Shown here piece after piece: positions 1-11,338 of a DNA stretch of 64,000 nt. Made by a program: the position numbers and the translations under genes. Origin of the DNA: Saccharina japonica (Eukaryota; Sar; Phaeophyceae; Laminariales; Laminariaceae). The notes beneath the pieces were generated by a model. That model saw only the letters and a program-made list of their open reading frames with translations. It did no database searches and was not told where the DNA came from. The stretch spans positions 62,001-126,000 of the forward strand of contig MEHQ01000235.1 in NCBI GenBank assembly GCA_008828725.1, in the 5' to 3' direction. Each line of letters starts with the position of its first letter. Within the stretch, counting starts at the first letter, position 1.

Positions 1-1420
1 GATGCCCAAAAAACAATACTTTAATCTAGTGATCTTTGATGCCCACTTTATCATAGCAACTTAGAGTGGAGCAAATGCAAATGCAAATGTAAAAAACAAA
101 TATCCCACACACGTTCAAAACGCACGCTTCTCCCTACGCCGGCATGCCCGGCACCGTCTTCTTACGTTGCAGGCTGGCATGCTGTAGTACAACTCGTACG
201 TGCGCCGTGCTTGTCGTCGTGGCCACAACGATTCGCGGCTGCCCTACGTACGAGTATTGCATGCAGCAGTGCGGTTCCTACTTTTAACCTTTGCTGAGAT
301 TGTATCGTTCATCTTCGCTCTGGTCGTCGTACTCGTATCGTATGATACGTACGTCGCCTTCTGGTCACCGTGCGCGACGAAAGCACCACTGCTTTAGAAA
401 CGGACGGGATCTCTGAAGGCCTCTAGATAACATCCCCTCCTCCTGCCTCTGCTCGTGTTCAAAGCCGTCCCGAGTTCGCGAAGCTTGGTCATGTTGCTTG
501 GGCCTACTCACCAGAGATCTTATGAACAGGGCGACTTGGTGATACTTGCATGGGAGATACTTACGGTGATTTCCGACAATATGTTACCGGGCACTTCCCA
601 TATATGTAGGTACGAGTACACGAGTTCATATACATAAGACAGAGCACTCTCCCGTGCCACACTGGTGATGGTACTCGTATACCTACTGATGATGTATCAC
701 AGCAGAGACAGTGTCGAGTTGACGTATGTATTATAGGTGTGTTGTCTGGTAAGTGCGAACCTGGTATCAACTACGTACGTATCCGCGTCGTATATACGTA
801 CGAGTATACTTGACGTTTTATACCTGCTATGTGTTGTTATTTTGTATCCACGACCCGGCTCCAAGAGCAAGACAATGTGTGTTACCAGGCACTGCGTATG
901 CATGTGCAGGTATACGAGTATATACATATATACACATGAGTACGTAAGACATCACATCACTCTCTCGTACACTGGCGACGGTGACTGTTCACCCTAGCCA
1001 AGGCCAGTCGTTGAGCAAGATCGTTTATATTTACGCAGGGGTGTGTTCATGCACGGATGCTCATACTCGTATGTTGGCCTATATCTAGAGTCCGGAAATC
1101 TGCCGACATTATAATATTGACAACCGAGGATAGGTTTGCCCCTACACGCTTTGTGCTAGAGCTGTCGACGTTGTTTACTCTTCTTTAATTCCGGAGTTAT
1201 TAGATTGACAGTCTTGTCTTCTCCTGTCTTCTTCAGCGTATTATATCTTATCATTATGCTCATCATCTTTGCCATCCGACAATGTACAGCATGAGCTTCA
1301 GTGTTGACCACTCATAACAACCCCGAAAGCAGAAAACCACGGAAACAAAGGAAACCTACGTACGAGTATGCGCAAAGTCTAACTGTTTGGCAGCTCTTTT
1401 ATCTTTGGTTGTGTTCATGC
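1..1420 (+). repeat. Family X repeat, copy 1 (left end cut by window)
   Basis: This is the first of several copies of an unnamed interspersed repeat. Its left part (GATGCCCAAAAAACAATACT, then CACTTTATCATAGCAA) recurs near 7345, 8700 and 54330. Its right part (CATCCGACAATGT, then CCGAAAGCAGAAAACCACGG) recurs near 10735-10805 and in part near 55800. No protein of a known family is readable on either strand. It is rich in GTACGAGTA-type words. It could be a non-autonomous DNA element or LTR-less debris; I cannot classify it. Confidence 0.7.
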
Positions 1421-1764
1421 TACGTATCATTGTGATAATATGTTTTTCCCTATGTTCCACTCTGTTATCATTTTACTTTTTTCTTCTTTTTCTCTTGCAT
1501 GCGCGCGATCACGGGGTTGCTGCATTGCTGCATTATATGATGATCCACGTACACAGCACTAAGCGACTCATCAAAACCATGCAAGCATATGCGCAAAATG
1601 GGGGACAAGGGGATTTATGGGTGTGTCTCAACTGTTCTCATTTCCATGCATTATTTGGCTTATACTGGTAGTTATATTGTACATGGCATATTATTAGTGT
1701 TACATTTTTGTCTCCCGACAATGTGTACGTAGCCTTATTATTAATAGTGAAAATTACAGGGTTT
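1421..1764. other. Unassigned AT-rich spacer
   Basis: No gene seen. A ~45-base segment around 1577-1622 (GCGCAAAATGGGGGACAAGG) recurs in reverse orientation at about 5797-5850, linking this spacer to the edge of the 5.2-5.8 kb satellite. Confidence 0.5.
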
Positions 1765-2310
1765 TTTTACGGTGCGGTTTTCCTTTTTGCCCTCTTGAAA
1801 ACCGCACCGCACTGCACCGTAGGTTTTGCGATTTCGGAAAACCGCACCGAACCGCACCGCAGGAAACAAAATATAAACAAACCGCACCGTAGGGTTCACG
1901 ACATCTGAAAACCGCACCGAACCGCACCGTAGCATTACCGATTTCTGAAAACCGCACCGAACCGCACCGTAGGATGCATGAAAAAAACGAACCGCACCGT
2001 AAGAGTTTCAAAATTTGAAAACAGCACCGAACCGCACCGTAAGATTCCCGATTTCTGAATACCGCACCGAACCGCACCGTAGGATTCCTGATTTCTAAAA
2101 ACCACACCGAACCGTAGCGTAGGATTCCTGATTTCTAGAAACCGCACCGAACCGCACCGTAGGATGCATGAAAAAACCGAACCGCACCGTGGGATTCCCA
2201 ATATCGGATAACCGCACCGAACCGCACCCCAATATATTTGCTTTCTAAAACCCACACCGAACCGGACCGTAGGATTTTCGAAGAAAAAAAACGCACCGTG
2301 CACGGACGGT
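1765..2310. repeat. 40-bp minisatellite (ACCGCACCGA/ACCGCACCGT)
   Basis: About 13 tandem units built from paired ACCGCACCGA and ACCGCACCGTAGGATT blocks separated by a GATTTCTGAA-type spacer; successive units start 40 bases apart (for example 1921 and 1961). Some units carry a shorter spacer with ATGCATGAAAAAA. The frame changes between units, so the Arg/Cys/Gly-rich minus-strand open frames here are not genes. Confidence 0.85.
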
Positions 2311-2332
2311 TAATCGTAAAGAACCCTGGAAA

Positions 2333-3286
2333 AATACTGCTGCTGTGTGCCAACATGATTCGCCCAGGCCCCAATAAGTCCACACCTAAAACGGTGATTT
2401 GCAACCGCCGAATACTACGAAAACCAGGTGCTCACCTCCATGTTCAAGTAGCCCTACATCTTCAACCTCCTACCCGTTGACTTCCGAGGGAGCATCGAGC
2501 GACAACCCTCTCCATATGATTTCCTTGTTTGCAGCTGCTACTTTATGATGGCTATCCTGCCTTGAGACAGAAACAAGCAATCCTTCGATACGTTTGCCCA
2601 AAGAATCCCATCCCAAGTATTCATGACATCCGACAATGTGTAGCATGAGCTTCAACGTTCATAACTCATAAGCACCCGAAATAACAAAACAACGGAAATA
2701 AAAGTAGCGTCCTTCCTATTGAATCATTATTTTTAATACGAGCCGCTCACACTTGTGGCCCTACCGCCGTGGGGGAGGAGGGGCCTCTTATTCCCTAGTA
2801 TATATATATAACTAGGGAATAAGAGGCCCCCCCGCCCCCACGGCGGTAGGGCCACAAGCGTGAGCGGCCCGTATTAAAACAAATAACTCAATAGGAAGGA
2901 CACTATTTATTTCCGCTGTTTTAGTTTTTCGGGTGCTTATGAGTGATGAACGTTGAAGCTCATGCTACACATTGTTGTCGGATGTCAAGAATACTTACGA
3001 TTATTTGTGCAAAAATATCGAAGGATTGCTTGTTTCTGTCTCTAGGCGGGATACTCATCATAATGTAGCAGTTGCAAACAAGGACATTGTACTGTATGGA
3101 GAGGGGGTTGTCGTTCGATGCTTCCTCGGAAGTCAACGGGGAGGAGGTTGAAGGTGTAGGGCTAATTGAAGACACCTAGTTTTCGTAGTATCGGCGGTTA
3201 CAAATCACCGTTTTAGGTGTGGACTTATTGGAGCCTGGGTGAATGAAATATGTGAGATTTCATCATGTTGGCACAGCAGCAGTATT
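2333..3286. repeat. ~950-bp near-perfect palindrome (foldback)
   Basis: Two ~465-base arms are reverse complements with scattered mismatches. AATACTGCTGCTGTG at the left end answers CACAGCAGCAGTATT at the right end. CACCTAAAACGGTGATTTG, TTGACTTCCGAGG and CATCCGACAATGTGTAGCAT all have mirror copies. The centre lies near 2808 in CTAGTATATATATAACTAG, and the inner 60 bases per side match almost perfectly. The TCCGACAATGT...CGGAAA portion is related to the right part of family X. The inner motif GTGGCCCTACCGCCGTGGGG also occurs at 10990-11040 and 11550-11595. Transcription through it would give a long hairpin RNA. Confidence 0.9.
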
Positions 3287-3334
3287 ACTGTAATGTTCAC
3301 TGATAATATCGCTACACATTGTCGGGCGGGGTTA

Positions 3335-3445
3335 GGATTACGCTGGGCTGGGTAATTGATCGGTTTTTTACCCCTATAGCTAACTAAGTAGGTAATACCC
3401 TCACATTTGACGTCGTCGAGGACACGGGTTCGAATCTCACTTCGA
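3335..3445 (+). repeat. tRNA-derived fragment with A and B boxes
   Basis: CCCCTATAGC followed by AAGTAGG (3371-3392) resembles a pol III A box with a small insertion. GGGTTCGAATCTC (3426-3438) matches the B-box/T-loop consensus. The acceptor and T stems do not pair well, so this is a tRNA pseudogene or the head of a tRNA-derived SINE. A second copy of the first half, with a cleaner A box (TAGCTCAGTAGG), lies at about 3600-3690. Confidence 0.5.
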
Positions 3446-3721
3446 AAGTTTCTTTTACAGAAACACTTGAGCGTGCGTCCCTAAAAATCACGTCTCCCTG
3501 GTTCCCCAGCTATCGAAACGAAGCGGATAGGCCAACGTACGGCCATATACGGTACCGACGTCCCAAAGACTCCGCCGTTCTGAGGGGGGGAGAGCGTTAC
3601 AAGGCTTACCCTGGGCTGGGTAGTTAATCGATATTTTACCCCTATAGCTCAGTAGGTAATACCCTCACAAAATACTATTAATATACCATGTACAATATCC
3701 CTACCAGTAAGTCCCAAATAT
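3446..3721. repeat. Spacer ending in a half copy of the tRNA-derived fragment
   Basis: Holds unassigned sequence, then the repeat of CTGGGCTGGGTA...TTTTACCCCTATAGC (about 3605-3690), which duplicates 3340-3400 without the B-box half. No coding sequence is recognised. Confidence 0.45.
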
Positions 3722-4575
3722 CCAAATAGGGTACGTACCGAAGTATACCGGGGGTATTTTCTCGGTAAATACCGGTACCCGACACTTCGGTAAGTTCGGT
3801 ATGGCCTCAATCCCGGTACCCGACACTTCGGTAGGTTCGGTATTTAGTCAATCCCGGTCCCCGACACTTCGGTAAGTTCGGTATGGCCTCAATCCCGGTA
3901 CCCGACACTTCGGTAGGTTCGGTATTTAGTCAATCCCGGTCCCCGACACTTCGGTAAGTTCGGTATGGCCTCAATCCCGGTACCCGACACTTCGGTAGGT
4001 TCGGTATTTAGTCAATCCCGGTCCCCGACACTTCGGTAAGTTCGGTATTGTTTCGATACCGGTACCCGACACTTCGGTAAGTTCGGTACTTTGTCAATAC
4101 CGGTACCCGACACTTCGGTAAGTTCGGTATGGCCTCAATACCGGTACCCGACACTTCGGTAGGTTCGGTATTTAGTCAATACCGGTACCCGACACTTCGG
4201 TAAGTTCGGTATTTTTCCCATCCCGGTCCCCGACACTTCGGTAAGTTCGGTACGCCCGCCCTAATATACCCCAGGTACCGGTATACCCTCGACCGCAATA
4301 CCGGGGGTACCGGTATTTGTTCGGTACCGGGCTCGATACCCTACCGAACACTTCGGTAAGTTCGGTACTTTTTCAATACCGGTACCCGACACTTCGGTAA
4401 GTTCGGTATTGTTTCGATACCGGTACCCGACACTTCGGTAAGTTCGGTACTTTGTCAATACCGGTACCCGACTCTTCGGTAAGTTCGGTACGCCAACCCG
4501 AATATACCCCCGGTACCGGTATACCCTCGACCACAATACCGGTGGTGATCGGTGCGGCCTCGATACCGGGGAATC
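3722..4575. repeat. 41-bp satellite array 1 with 82-bp higher-order unit
   Basis: Roughly 16 tandem units of GACACTTCGGTAAGTTCGGT plus a variable ~20-base filler, 41 bases apart (3781, 3822, 3863 and so on). From about 3781 to 4030 two unit types alternate, one with TAAGTTCGGTATGGCCTCAA and one with TAGGTTCGGTATTTAGTCAA, giving an 82-bp dimer. The array is interrupted and bordered by palindromic modules rich in TACCGGTA and TACCCCCGGTACCGG (4260-4345, 4495-4575). 41 is not a multiple of three, so the open frames here are not protein repeats. Confidence 0.9.
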
Positions 4576-5204
4576 GGGTATGCATACAATACGGACACAC
4601 ATTAACGTTATGACATCGTACACAAGTTATACAAGGGTTGTATTTGTGGCAGCAGGAGCAGCAGTCTTCTCTACATTTACGTACCTGGTCCTTGGCTCTA
4701 GAGTGGCACCACGCGCTCATATCACACCCACCATGAACGGCTGTAGACACAACACAACAATCACCAACTCGCGCCGATGGGGTTCGAGGCGCCGTTGAGG
4801 CGGTGCTATGCCACGCTCTGCGCAAACTTCGTGTTGTGGCAGAATTTTCTTCGACTGCTCGCCTGTGCTCGTATCATGCATCCTACATACGGACTTGTGC
4901 GACATCTCGAATCCATCGTTGCTCTTATTATATTCAAACATTGATTGCTGTACCAGCAGCAGCTGCAGCAGCACTACGCGAGGTCGCCGATGATCTAAAC
5001 TGTATGCCGAGCTTCGAAGTTGGAGCTGTTGCTTCTGCCCCTCTGCTGCTGTGTTCTGCTGTTCTTGCTGGGGCTGGTGCTGCTGCTAACCGTGCTGCCG
5101 CTTTTGCTACGTGGTTGGGATGGCGGCGTCAGCATTGCCGTTTTCTCCGCTGTTGCCGCCGCAATCTGCTTGCTGTCGCTATCATACAACAAGTACACAT
5201 TATT
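4576..5204. other. Unique segment between the two 41-bp satellite arrays
   Basis: Short overlapping open frames on both strands and CTG/CAG-rich patches near 4960 and 5040-5110. No recognisable domain, no convincing splice pair. It may be the cargo of a composite element bordered by the two arrays, but nothing proves that. Confidence 0.4.
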
Positions 5205-5770
5205 TAGGGTATATTCGGTAGGGTACGTACCGAAGTATACCGGGGGTATTTCCTCGGTAAATACCGGTACCTGACACTTGGGTAAGTTCGGTATTTATCC
5301 AATACCGGTACCCGACACTTCGGTAAGTTCGGTAATTTTTCAATACCGGTACCCGGCACTTCGGTAAGTTCGGTATTTTTTCAATACCGGTACCCGACAC
5401 TTCGGTAAGTTCGGTATGATTTCAATACCGGTACCCGACACTTCGGTAAGTTCGGTATTTTTTCAATACCGGTACCCGACACTTCGGTAAGTTCGGTATT
5501 TTTCCGTACCTGACACTTCGGTAAGTTCGGTACGCTCCCCTCAATATACCCCGGGTACCGGTATACCCTCGTCCACAATACCGGGGGTACCGGTATTTCT
5601 CGGTGGTGTGCTTAATACCCTACCGAACACTTCGGTAAGTTCGGTACTTTTTCAATACCGGTACCGGACACTTTGGTAAGTTCGGTACTTTTTCAATATC
5701 GGTACCGGATATTTCGGTAAGTTCGGTACGCGCAACAAATATACCCCCGGTACCGGTATACCCTACCGAA
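5205..5770. repeat. 41-bp satellite array 2
   Basis: About ten units of the same GACACTTCGGTAAGTTCGGT monomer as array 1, in the same orientation. It opens with a module (GGGTACGTACCGAAGTATAC, 5220-5240) that also opens array 1 at about 3729, and ends in the TACCGGTATACCCTACCGAA module. Here the filler is more uniform (mostly TTTTTCAATACCGGTACC) and the 82-bp alternation is absent. Confidence 0.9.
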
Positions 5771-5879
5771 CTTGCCTTTGGAAAAATGGATGTAAGACGA
5801 ACAGAAGTATCCATATATCCCCTTGTCCCCCATTGCGCATGCTTGCATGGTTTTGGTGGGTTACTTGATTCAGACTTAG

Positions 5880-6310
5880 TTTTCTGTCCAATTTATCATA
5901 GCAATTTAGAGTGGAGCAAATGCAAACAAAAATAATCCAGTTTTTTCTCCCACACACGCATTCAAAACGCACGCTTCCCCCTACGCCGGAATGCCCGGCA
6001 CCGTCTTCTTACTGCGTCGCAGGTTGGCATACTGTAGTACAACTCGTACGTGCGCCGTGCTTGTCTTCGTGATTCGCGGCTGCTCTACGTACGAGTATCG
6101 CAGCAGTGCGGCTGCTACTTTTAATCTTTGCTGAGATTGTACCGTTCATCCTCGCTCTGGTCGTACTCGTATCATATGATACGTACGTTGCCCGTCACAG
6201 TGCACCACTGCTTTAGAAACGGACGGGGTCTCTGAAGGCCCCTAAACAACATCCCCTCCTCCTCTGCTCGTGTTCAAAGCCGTCCCGAACTCGTCCAACC
6301 TGCACAAATC
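5880..6310 (+). repeat. Family X repeat, copy 2 (partial)
   Basis: Matches roughly bases 45-560 of copy 1 in the same orientation (TTATCATAGCAATTTAGAGT, CCTACGCCGG, ACTCGTACGTGCGCCGTGCT). At about 6311 it passes straight into the left arm of the large palindrome, where X sequence runs in reverse. Confidence 0.75.
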
Positions 6311-8270
6311 CGGAGATCACCGTAAGGATCTCCCATGCAAGTATCACTAAATCCCCCTGCATGTGTCATAAGATCTCCGTCTCTTATCGTACAAACTGTG
6401 CCGTCGAGCCTGGATGCTCCAACAACCTTGCGTCTTCTCGACGTTACACAGACAAGAAAGGAAAGTGCCACAGGCTCAAGCAGAACATAAGCCCGTACTC
6501 ATACTCGTACGAGTACGTATATACGACGGGGATACGCAGTTGACACCTAGTTCGTACATACCAGACAACACATACGAGTACATACGTCAAATACTCGTAT
6601 TCATACGCATATACGACAGGGATACTTGGTTTATATACCAGGTACGTATCATACAAGAACGTAATCACAATTTTCAAGTTTGACATTTTGACATATCGAT
6701 CGACAAACCCAACGACTGCGCCATGGACTCTGAACGCGTCGCGCTGGTTAGGACCTCCGACCCACCTTAGTGTCATAGTCCACACACCTCTCGGTCGATG
6801 ATATGTGGAGGGCGCCGATCAGGCGTCTGGTGAAAACACGTTTGGCTGATGATGAGTTCAAAACAGAATACCAAAACTCTCCGATCACAAGAAAGACAAT
6901 TTTTTAAGGTTTTTGGACGAAGGCCGTCGGACGCCGCAAGCAACCGCTCGCCCCCTGGACTACGAATCGTAATGATACCTTCGAAGCTGCTATGCTTATT
7001 TGCTGGCCTTGCCCGGTACGAAGTTAGTTAGTCGTGGACTGAGTCTATATCGAGATCGAAAGTCAACCGTCGCATGCAGAATATATGTTGTATTTGTGGT
7101 TGATTTGAAAAAATTGGGCATCAAAGCTTGATCAAAGCAACCTTTTTTTTAATTCTATCAGCGCTACTCTAAGTTGCTATGATAAAGTGGGCATCAAGGA
7201 TTACTTGATTGAAGTGTTGTTTTTTGGGCATCAGACGAACTACATATAATAGATAGATATGAATCCGCGTACATGAATCGTACGAGTATTACACCTTGAA
7301 CATATCATACGTACCATATAATATCTATCTATTATATATACTTCGTCTGATGCCCAAAAAACAATACTTTAATCAAGTGATCTTTGATGCCCACTTTATC
7401 ATAGCAATTTAGAGTAGCGCTGATGAAAAAAAAAATCGTACAGCAGTTCGCCTTGATGCCCAATTCCCAAATCAACCACAAATAGAACATATATTCTGCA
7501 TGCGACGATTGACCTTCGATCTCGACATAGACTCAGTCCACGACTAACGACCTTCGTACCAGGCAAGGCCAGCAAGTGTACATAGCGGCCTCGAAGGTAT
7601 CATTACGATTCGTAGTCTAGGGGGCGAGCGGTTGCTTGCGGCGTCCGACGGTCTTCGTCGAAAAACCTTAAAACACTCGTTCTTGCGATCGGATAGAGTT
7701 TTCGTGTTCTGTTTTGAACTCAGCTGCCAACTGTGTTTTCGTCAGACGCCTGCTCTGCGCCCTCCGCATATCATCGACCGAGGCGTGAGAACTATGGCAC
7801 TACGCTCGTAGGGTGGATCGGAGGTCCTCACCAGCGCGATGCGTTCAGAGTTTATGACGCAGTCGTTGGGTTTGTCGATCGATATGTCAAAATGTCAAAC
7901 TTGAAAAAATGCGATTTTGGTCTTGTGTATGATACGTACCTGGTATAAAAAACCAAGTATCCCCGTCGTCGTACGAGTACTTGACGTATGTACGAGTATG
8001 TATGTATGTGCTGTCTGGTACCTGGTATGAACGAACCTGGTATCAACTACGCATCCCCGTCGTACATGCGTACTCGTATGAATACAAGTATGAATGCGGA
8101 CTCCAGGTACACAGCTTGAGCCTGTGGCACTTTCCTTCATGTATGTGTACGCGTCGAAGAGACGCCAGGTTGTTGATCACACGAGATCTGGTTTGCACGA
8201 TAAGATACGGAGATCTTATGACAGGGTGAATGGGTGATACTTGCATGGGAGATCCTTACGGTGATCTCCG
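6311..8270. repeat. ~1.96-kb palindrome of family X sequence
   Basis: Left arm 6311-7250 and right arm 7333-8270 are inverted copies around a loop of about 80 bases. Outer ends: CGGAGATCACCGTAAGGATC (6311) against its complement ending at 8270. Shared internal marks in mirror order include CAAGTTTGACATTTTGACAT, GGACGAAGGCCGTCGGACGC and ATCATACGTACC. Arms differ by substitutions and small indels, so it is an old inverted duplication. No coding family recognised. Confidence 0.9.
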
Positions 8271-8668
8271 ACAAGATGTTACCGGGCGCTTCCGACAAGA
8301 TGTATGTATGTGCTGGTATATATCATATGTACGAGTATACGAGTTCATAAGACACTCTCCTCTCGTACCACACTGGTGATGGTACTCGTGTAAGTGCTGA
8401 TGATGGTGTATCATAGTAGTGTTGAGTTGACGTACAGTAGTATATGTGTTGTTGTTTGGTATCCACGACCCGGCTCCAAGAAGCACTTCGTACGAGTATG
8501 TATGTGCAGGTATACGAGTGATACATGAGTACGTAAGACAGTCCACAGCACTCTCTCATACACTGGCGACGGTGACTGTTCACCCTAGCGAAGGCCACAG
8601 TCGTTGAGCAACATCGTGTATATTTACGCAGGGATGTGTTCATGCACGGATGCTTATACTCGTATGTT
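7333..8668 (+). repeat. Family X repeat, copy 3
   Basis: Begins with CTTCGTCTGATGCCCAAAAA and ends at GTTGGCCTAT, where the head of copy 4 (CTATCTATTATATATAGTTC) follows at once, so copies 3 and 4 are a direct tandem pair. A ~70-codon open frame shared by copies 3 and 4 (about 7733 and 9088) has no family I know and is probably chance. Confidence 0.75.
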
Positions 8669-10870
8669 GGCCTATCTATCTATTATATATAGTTCGTCTG
8701 ATGCCCAAAAAACAATACTTTAATCAAGTGATCTTTGATGCCCACTTTATCATGGCAATTTAGAGTAGCGCTGATGGAAAAAAAAAATCTTCGTACAGCA
8801 GTTCGCTTTGATGCCCAATTCCCAAATCAACCACGAATAGAACATATATTCTGCATGCGACGATTAACCTTCGATCTCGACATGGACTCAGTCCACGACT
8901 AACGACCTTCGTACCAGGCAAGGCCAGCAAGTGTGCATAGCGGCCTCGAAGGTATCATTACGATTCGTAGTCTAGGGGGCGAGCGGTTGCTTGCGGCGTC
9001 CGACGGTCTTCGTCGAAAAACCTTAAAACACTCGTTCTTGCGATCGGATAGAGTTTTCGTATTCTGTTTTGAACTCAGCTGATAACTGTGTTCTCGTCAG
9101 GCGCCTGCTCTGCGCTCTCCGCATATCATCGACCGAGGCGTGAGAACTGTGGCACTACGCTCGTAGGGTGGATCGGAGGTCCTCACCAGCGCGATGCGTT
9201 CAGAGTTTATGACGCAGTCGTTGGGTTTGTCGGTCGATATGTCAAAATGTCAAACTTGAAAAAATGCGATTTTTTTCTTGTATATGATACGTGCGTATCT
9301 GGTGGTATAAAAAACCAAGTATCCCCGTCGTCGTACGAGTACTTGACGTATGTACGAGCTCAGTCTGTATGTATGTGCTGTCTGTTACCTGGTATGAACG
9401 AACCTGGTATCAACTACGCATCCCCGTCGTACATGCGTACTCGTATGAATACAAGTACATATGAATACGGGCTCCAGATTCACAGCTTGAGCCTGTGGCA
9501 CTTTCCTTCATGTCTGTGTACGCGTCGAAGAGACGCCAGGTTGTTGATCACACGAGATCTGGTTTGCACGATAAGATACGGAGATCTTATGACAGGGTGA
9601 ATTGGTGATACTTGCATGGGAAATCCTTATGGTGATCTCCGACAAGATGTTACCGGGCGCTTCCGACAAGATGTATGTGCAGGTATATATCATATTTACG
9701 AGTATACGAGTTCATAAGACACTCTCCTCTCGTACCACACTGGTGATAGTACTCGTATAAGTGCTGATGATGGTGTATTATAGTAGACTACTAGTGTTGA
9801 GTTGACGTACAGTAGTATATGTGTTGTTTGGTATCCACGACCCGGCTCCAAGAAGCACTTCGTACGAGTATGTATGTATGTTATGTGCAGGTATACGAGT
9901 GATATATGAGCACGTAAGACAGCACACAGCACTCTCTCGTACACTGGCGATGGTGACTGTTCGCCCTAGCCAAGGTCACAGTCGTTGAGCAAGATCAATT
10001 ATATTTACGCAGGGATGTGTTCATGCACGGATGCTTATACTCGTATGTTGGCCTATATCTAGACTCCGGAAATCCGCCGACATTGTAATATTGACAACCG
10101 AGGATAGGTTTGCCCCTATGTTATGGTACTGCTGACATGATGTGGAAACGTTTGGTAAATACCTGGTATCAGGTATAAGAATCGTATTGGTAGTACTTGG
10201 AAGGCGGTATCTTAGGTGGGAACCAGGGATGGTTCCCGATGGCTTTGTGCCATCTCGTCTTCTCAGTCGTTCATCACGCGAAAACGGAATAAACCTGCTC
10301 TTCTTCTATCTCTACGCAAACAACACACGTGAGTACCAACGAGTACCCGTTCCATAGGCTGACCTGGCTAGGGATACCCTGTCCTCTTATACCTAGCATC
10401 CCTACACTTGGCGTCGACGGCAGGACACGAGTAAAAAAAAAAAACCTTCTCCGTTTTAGACTCGTCCTGCCGACGACGCCATTTGTTAAGGTCCATTTGT
10501 TAAGGTCTTAGTCCGTTGGGCTATACTGGTAAAAGGTTAACCGATCGCCTACCCGAACTAAGCCTTATAACACCTACACGCTTTGTGCTAGGGCTGTCGA
10601 CGTTGTTTACTCTTCTTTAATTCCGGAGTTATCAGGTTGACAGTCTTGTGTTTATATGTTCGTTATTGTTTCTTGCCTTCTCCTGTCTTCTTCAGCGTAT
10701 TATATCTTATCATTATTATCATCATCTTTGCCATCCGACAATGTGCAGCATGACCTTCAGCGTTGACCACTCATAACATTCCCGAAAGCAGAAAACCACG
10801 GAAACAAAGGAAACCTATGCGCAAAGTCTAACTGTTTGGCAGCTCTTGTATCTTTGGTTGTGTTTATGTC
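8668..10870 (+). repeat. Family X repeat, copy 4 (split by a solo LTR)
   Basis: Close relative of copy 3 to about 10040, then continues as in copy 1 (CGGAAATCCGCCGACATT, ACAACCGAGGATAGGTTTGC) up to 10118. It resumes at 10573 (CCTACACGCTTTGTGCTAG) and runs to about 10870. The gap is an LTR insertion. Copy 1 shows the uninterrupted site. Confidence 0.8.
10119..10572 (+). mobile_element. Solo LTR, 454 bp, with 4-bp target duplication CCTA
   Basis: Starts TGTTATGG and ends CCTTATAACA, the TG...CA inverted ends of an LTR. CCTA lies on both sides (10115-10118 and 10573-10576), while the empty site in copy 1 of the host repeat has a single CCTA. The first ~280 bases match the minus-strand sequence at 56104-55828, next to a Ty3/gypsy pol. 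Inside is a stem-loop (GACGGCAGGACACGAGT against ACTCGTCCTGCCGACGAC, 10414-10475) that could be a termination or R-region hairpin. No internal genes remain. Confidence 0.85.
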
Positions 10871-11338
10871 CCCATCGTTTCTATTTTCTTCACCATTATT
10901 TGTACTCCTATTAAAAACCTTCGCCGTCAATTTGTTTCCTATTTGTTCCTATTATATTTATTTCGACCCTCTATCATCTCCATTACTACTTGCTTCAATC
11001 TGGCCCTGCCGCCGTGGGGGCGGGAGGGCCACTTATTCCCTAGTATAGGATAAAGTATAGAAATCGGGGACTTGGTTGTGGCCCGCGTGTGGGTCCAGTG
11101 TTACGAGACCGAATATTTCGAAAAACGCCGAAAACACTACTTTAGACGCTAACTCTAACCCTAACCCCAACCCCGACCCCGCCCCGACCCTTCCGAGCTT
11201 GGTCTCGAAAAAATCAGGCGTTTTTATTTTATTTTATTGGTCGACCACACTAAAAGGTGTATAAGAAAATATTCCCCGATTTCCATACTTTATCCTAGAT
11301 AATAATTCAGTAGTGCGGTGAAGGCTACTGCTTCACGC
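10871..11338. repeat. Spacer with a short repeat and telomere-like tract
   Basis: 10985-11045 carries the block GCCGTGGGGGCGGGAGGGCC plus ACTTATTCCCTAGTA, present again at 11547-11597 and in inverted pairs at the centre of the 2333-3286 palindrome. At 11148-11185 there is a short degenerate run (CTAACCCTAACCCCAACCCC). No gene seen. Confidence 0.6.

Noticed and set aside
3371..3440. Functional tRNA gene
   Set aside because: Acceptor and T stems do not pair and the A box is split by an insertion.
4261..4623. Repeat protein with VPNLPKCRVPV-like units
   Set aside because: Monomer length of 41 changes frame every unit; the peptides are by-products of the satellite.
3722..5770. Regular short repeats considered as a CRISPR array
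   Set aside because: Filler sequences are repeated, not unique spacers; period is a plain 41/82 bases; setting is eukaryotic with no cas genes.
11148..11185. Interstitial telomere
   Set aside because: Only two exact CTAACCC-type units, then drift into C-rich sequence; too short to claim.
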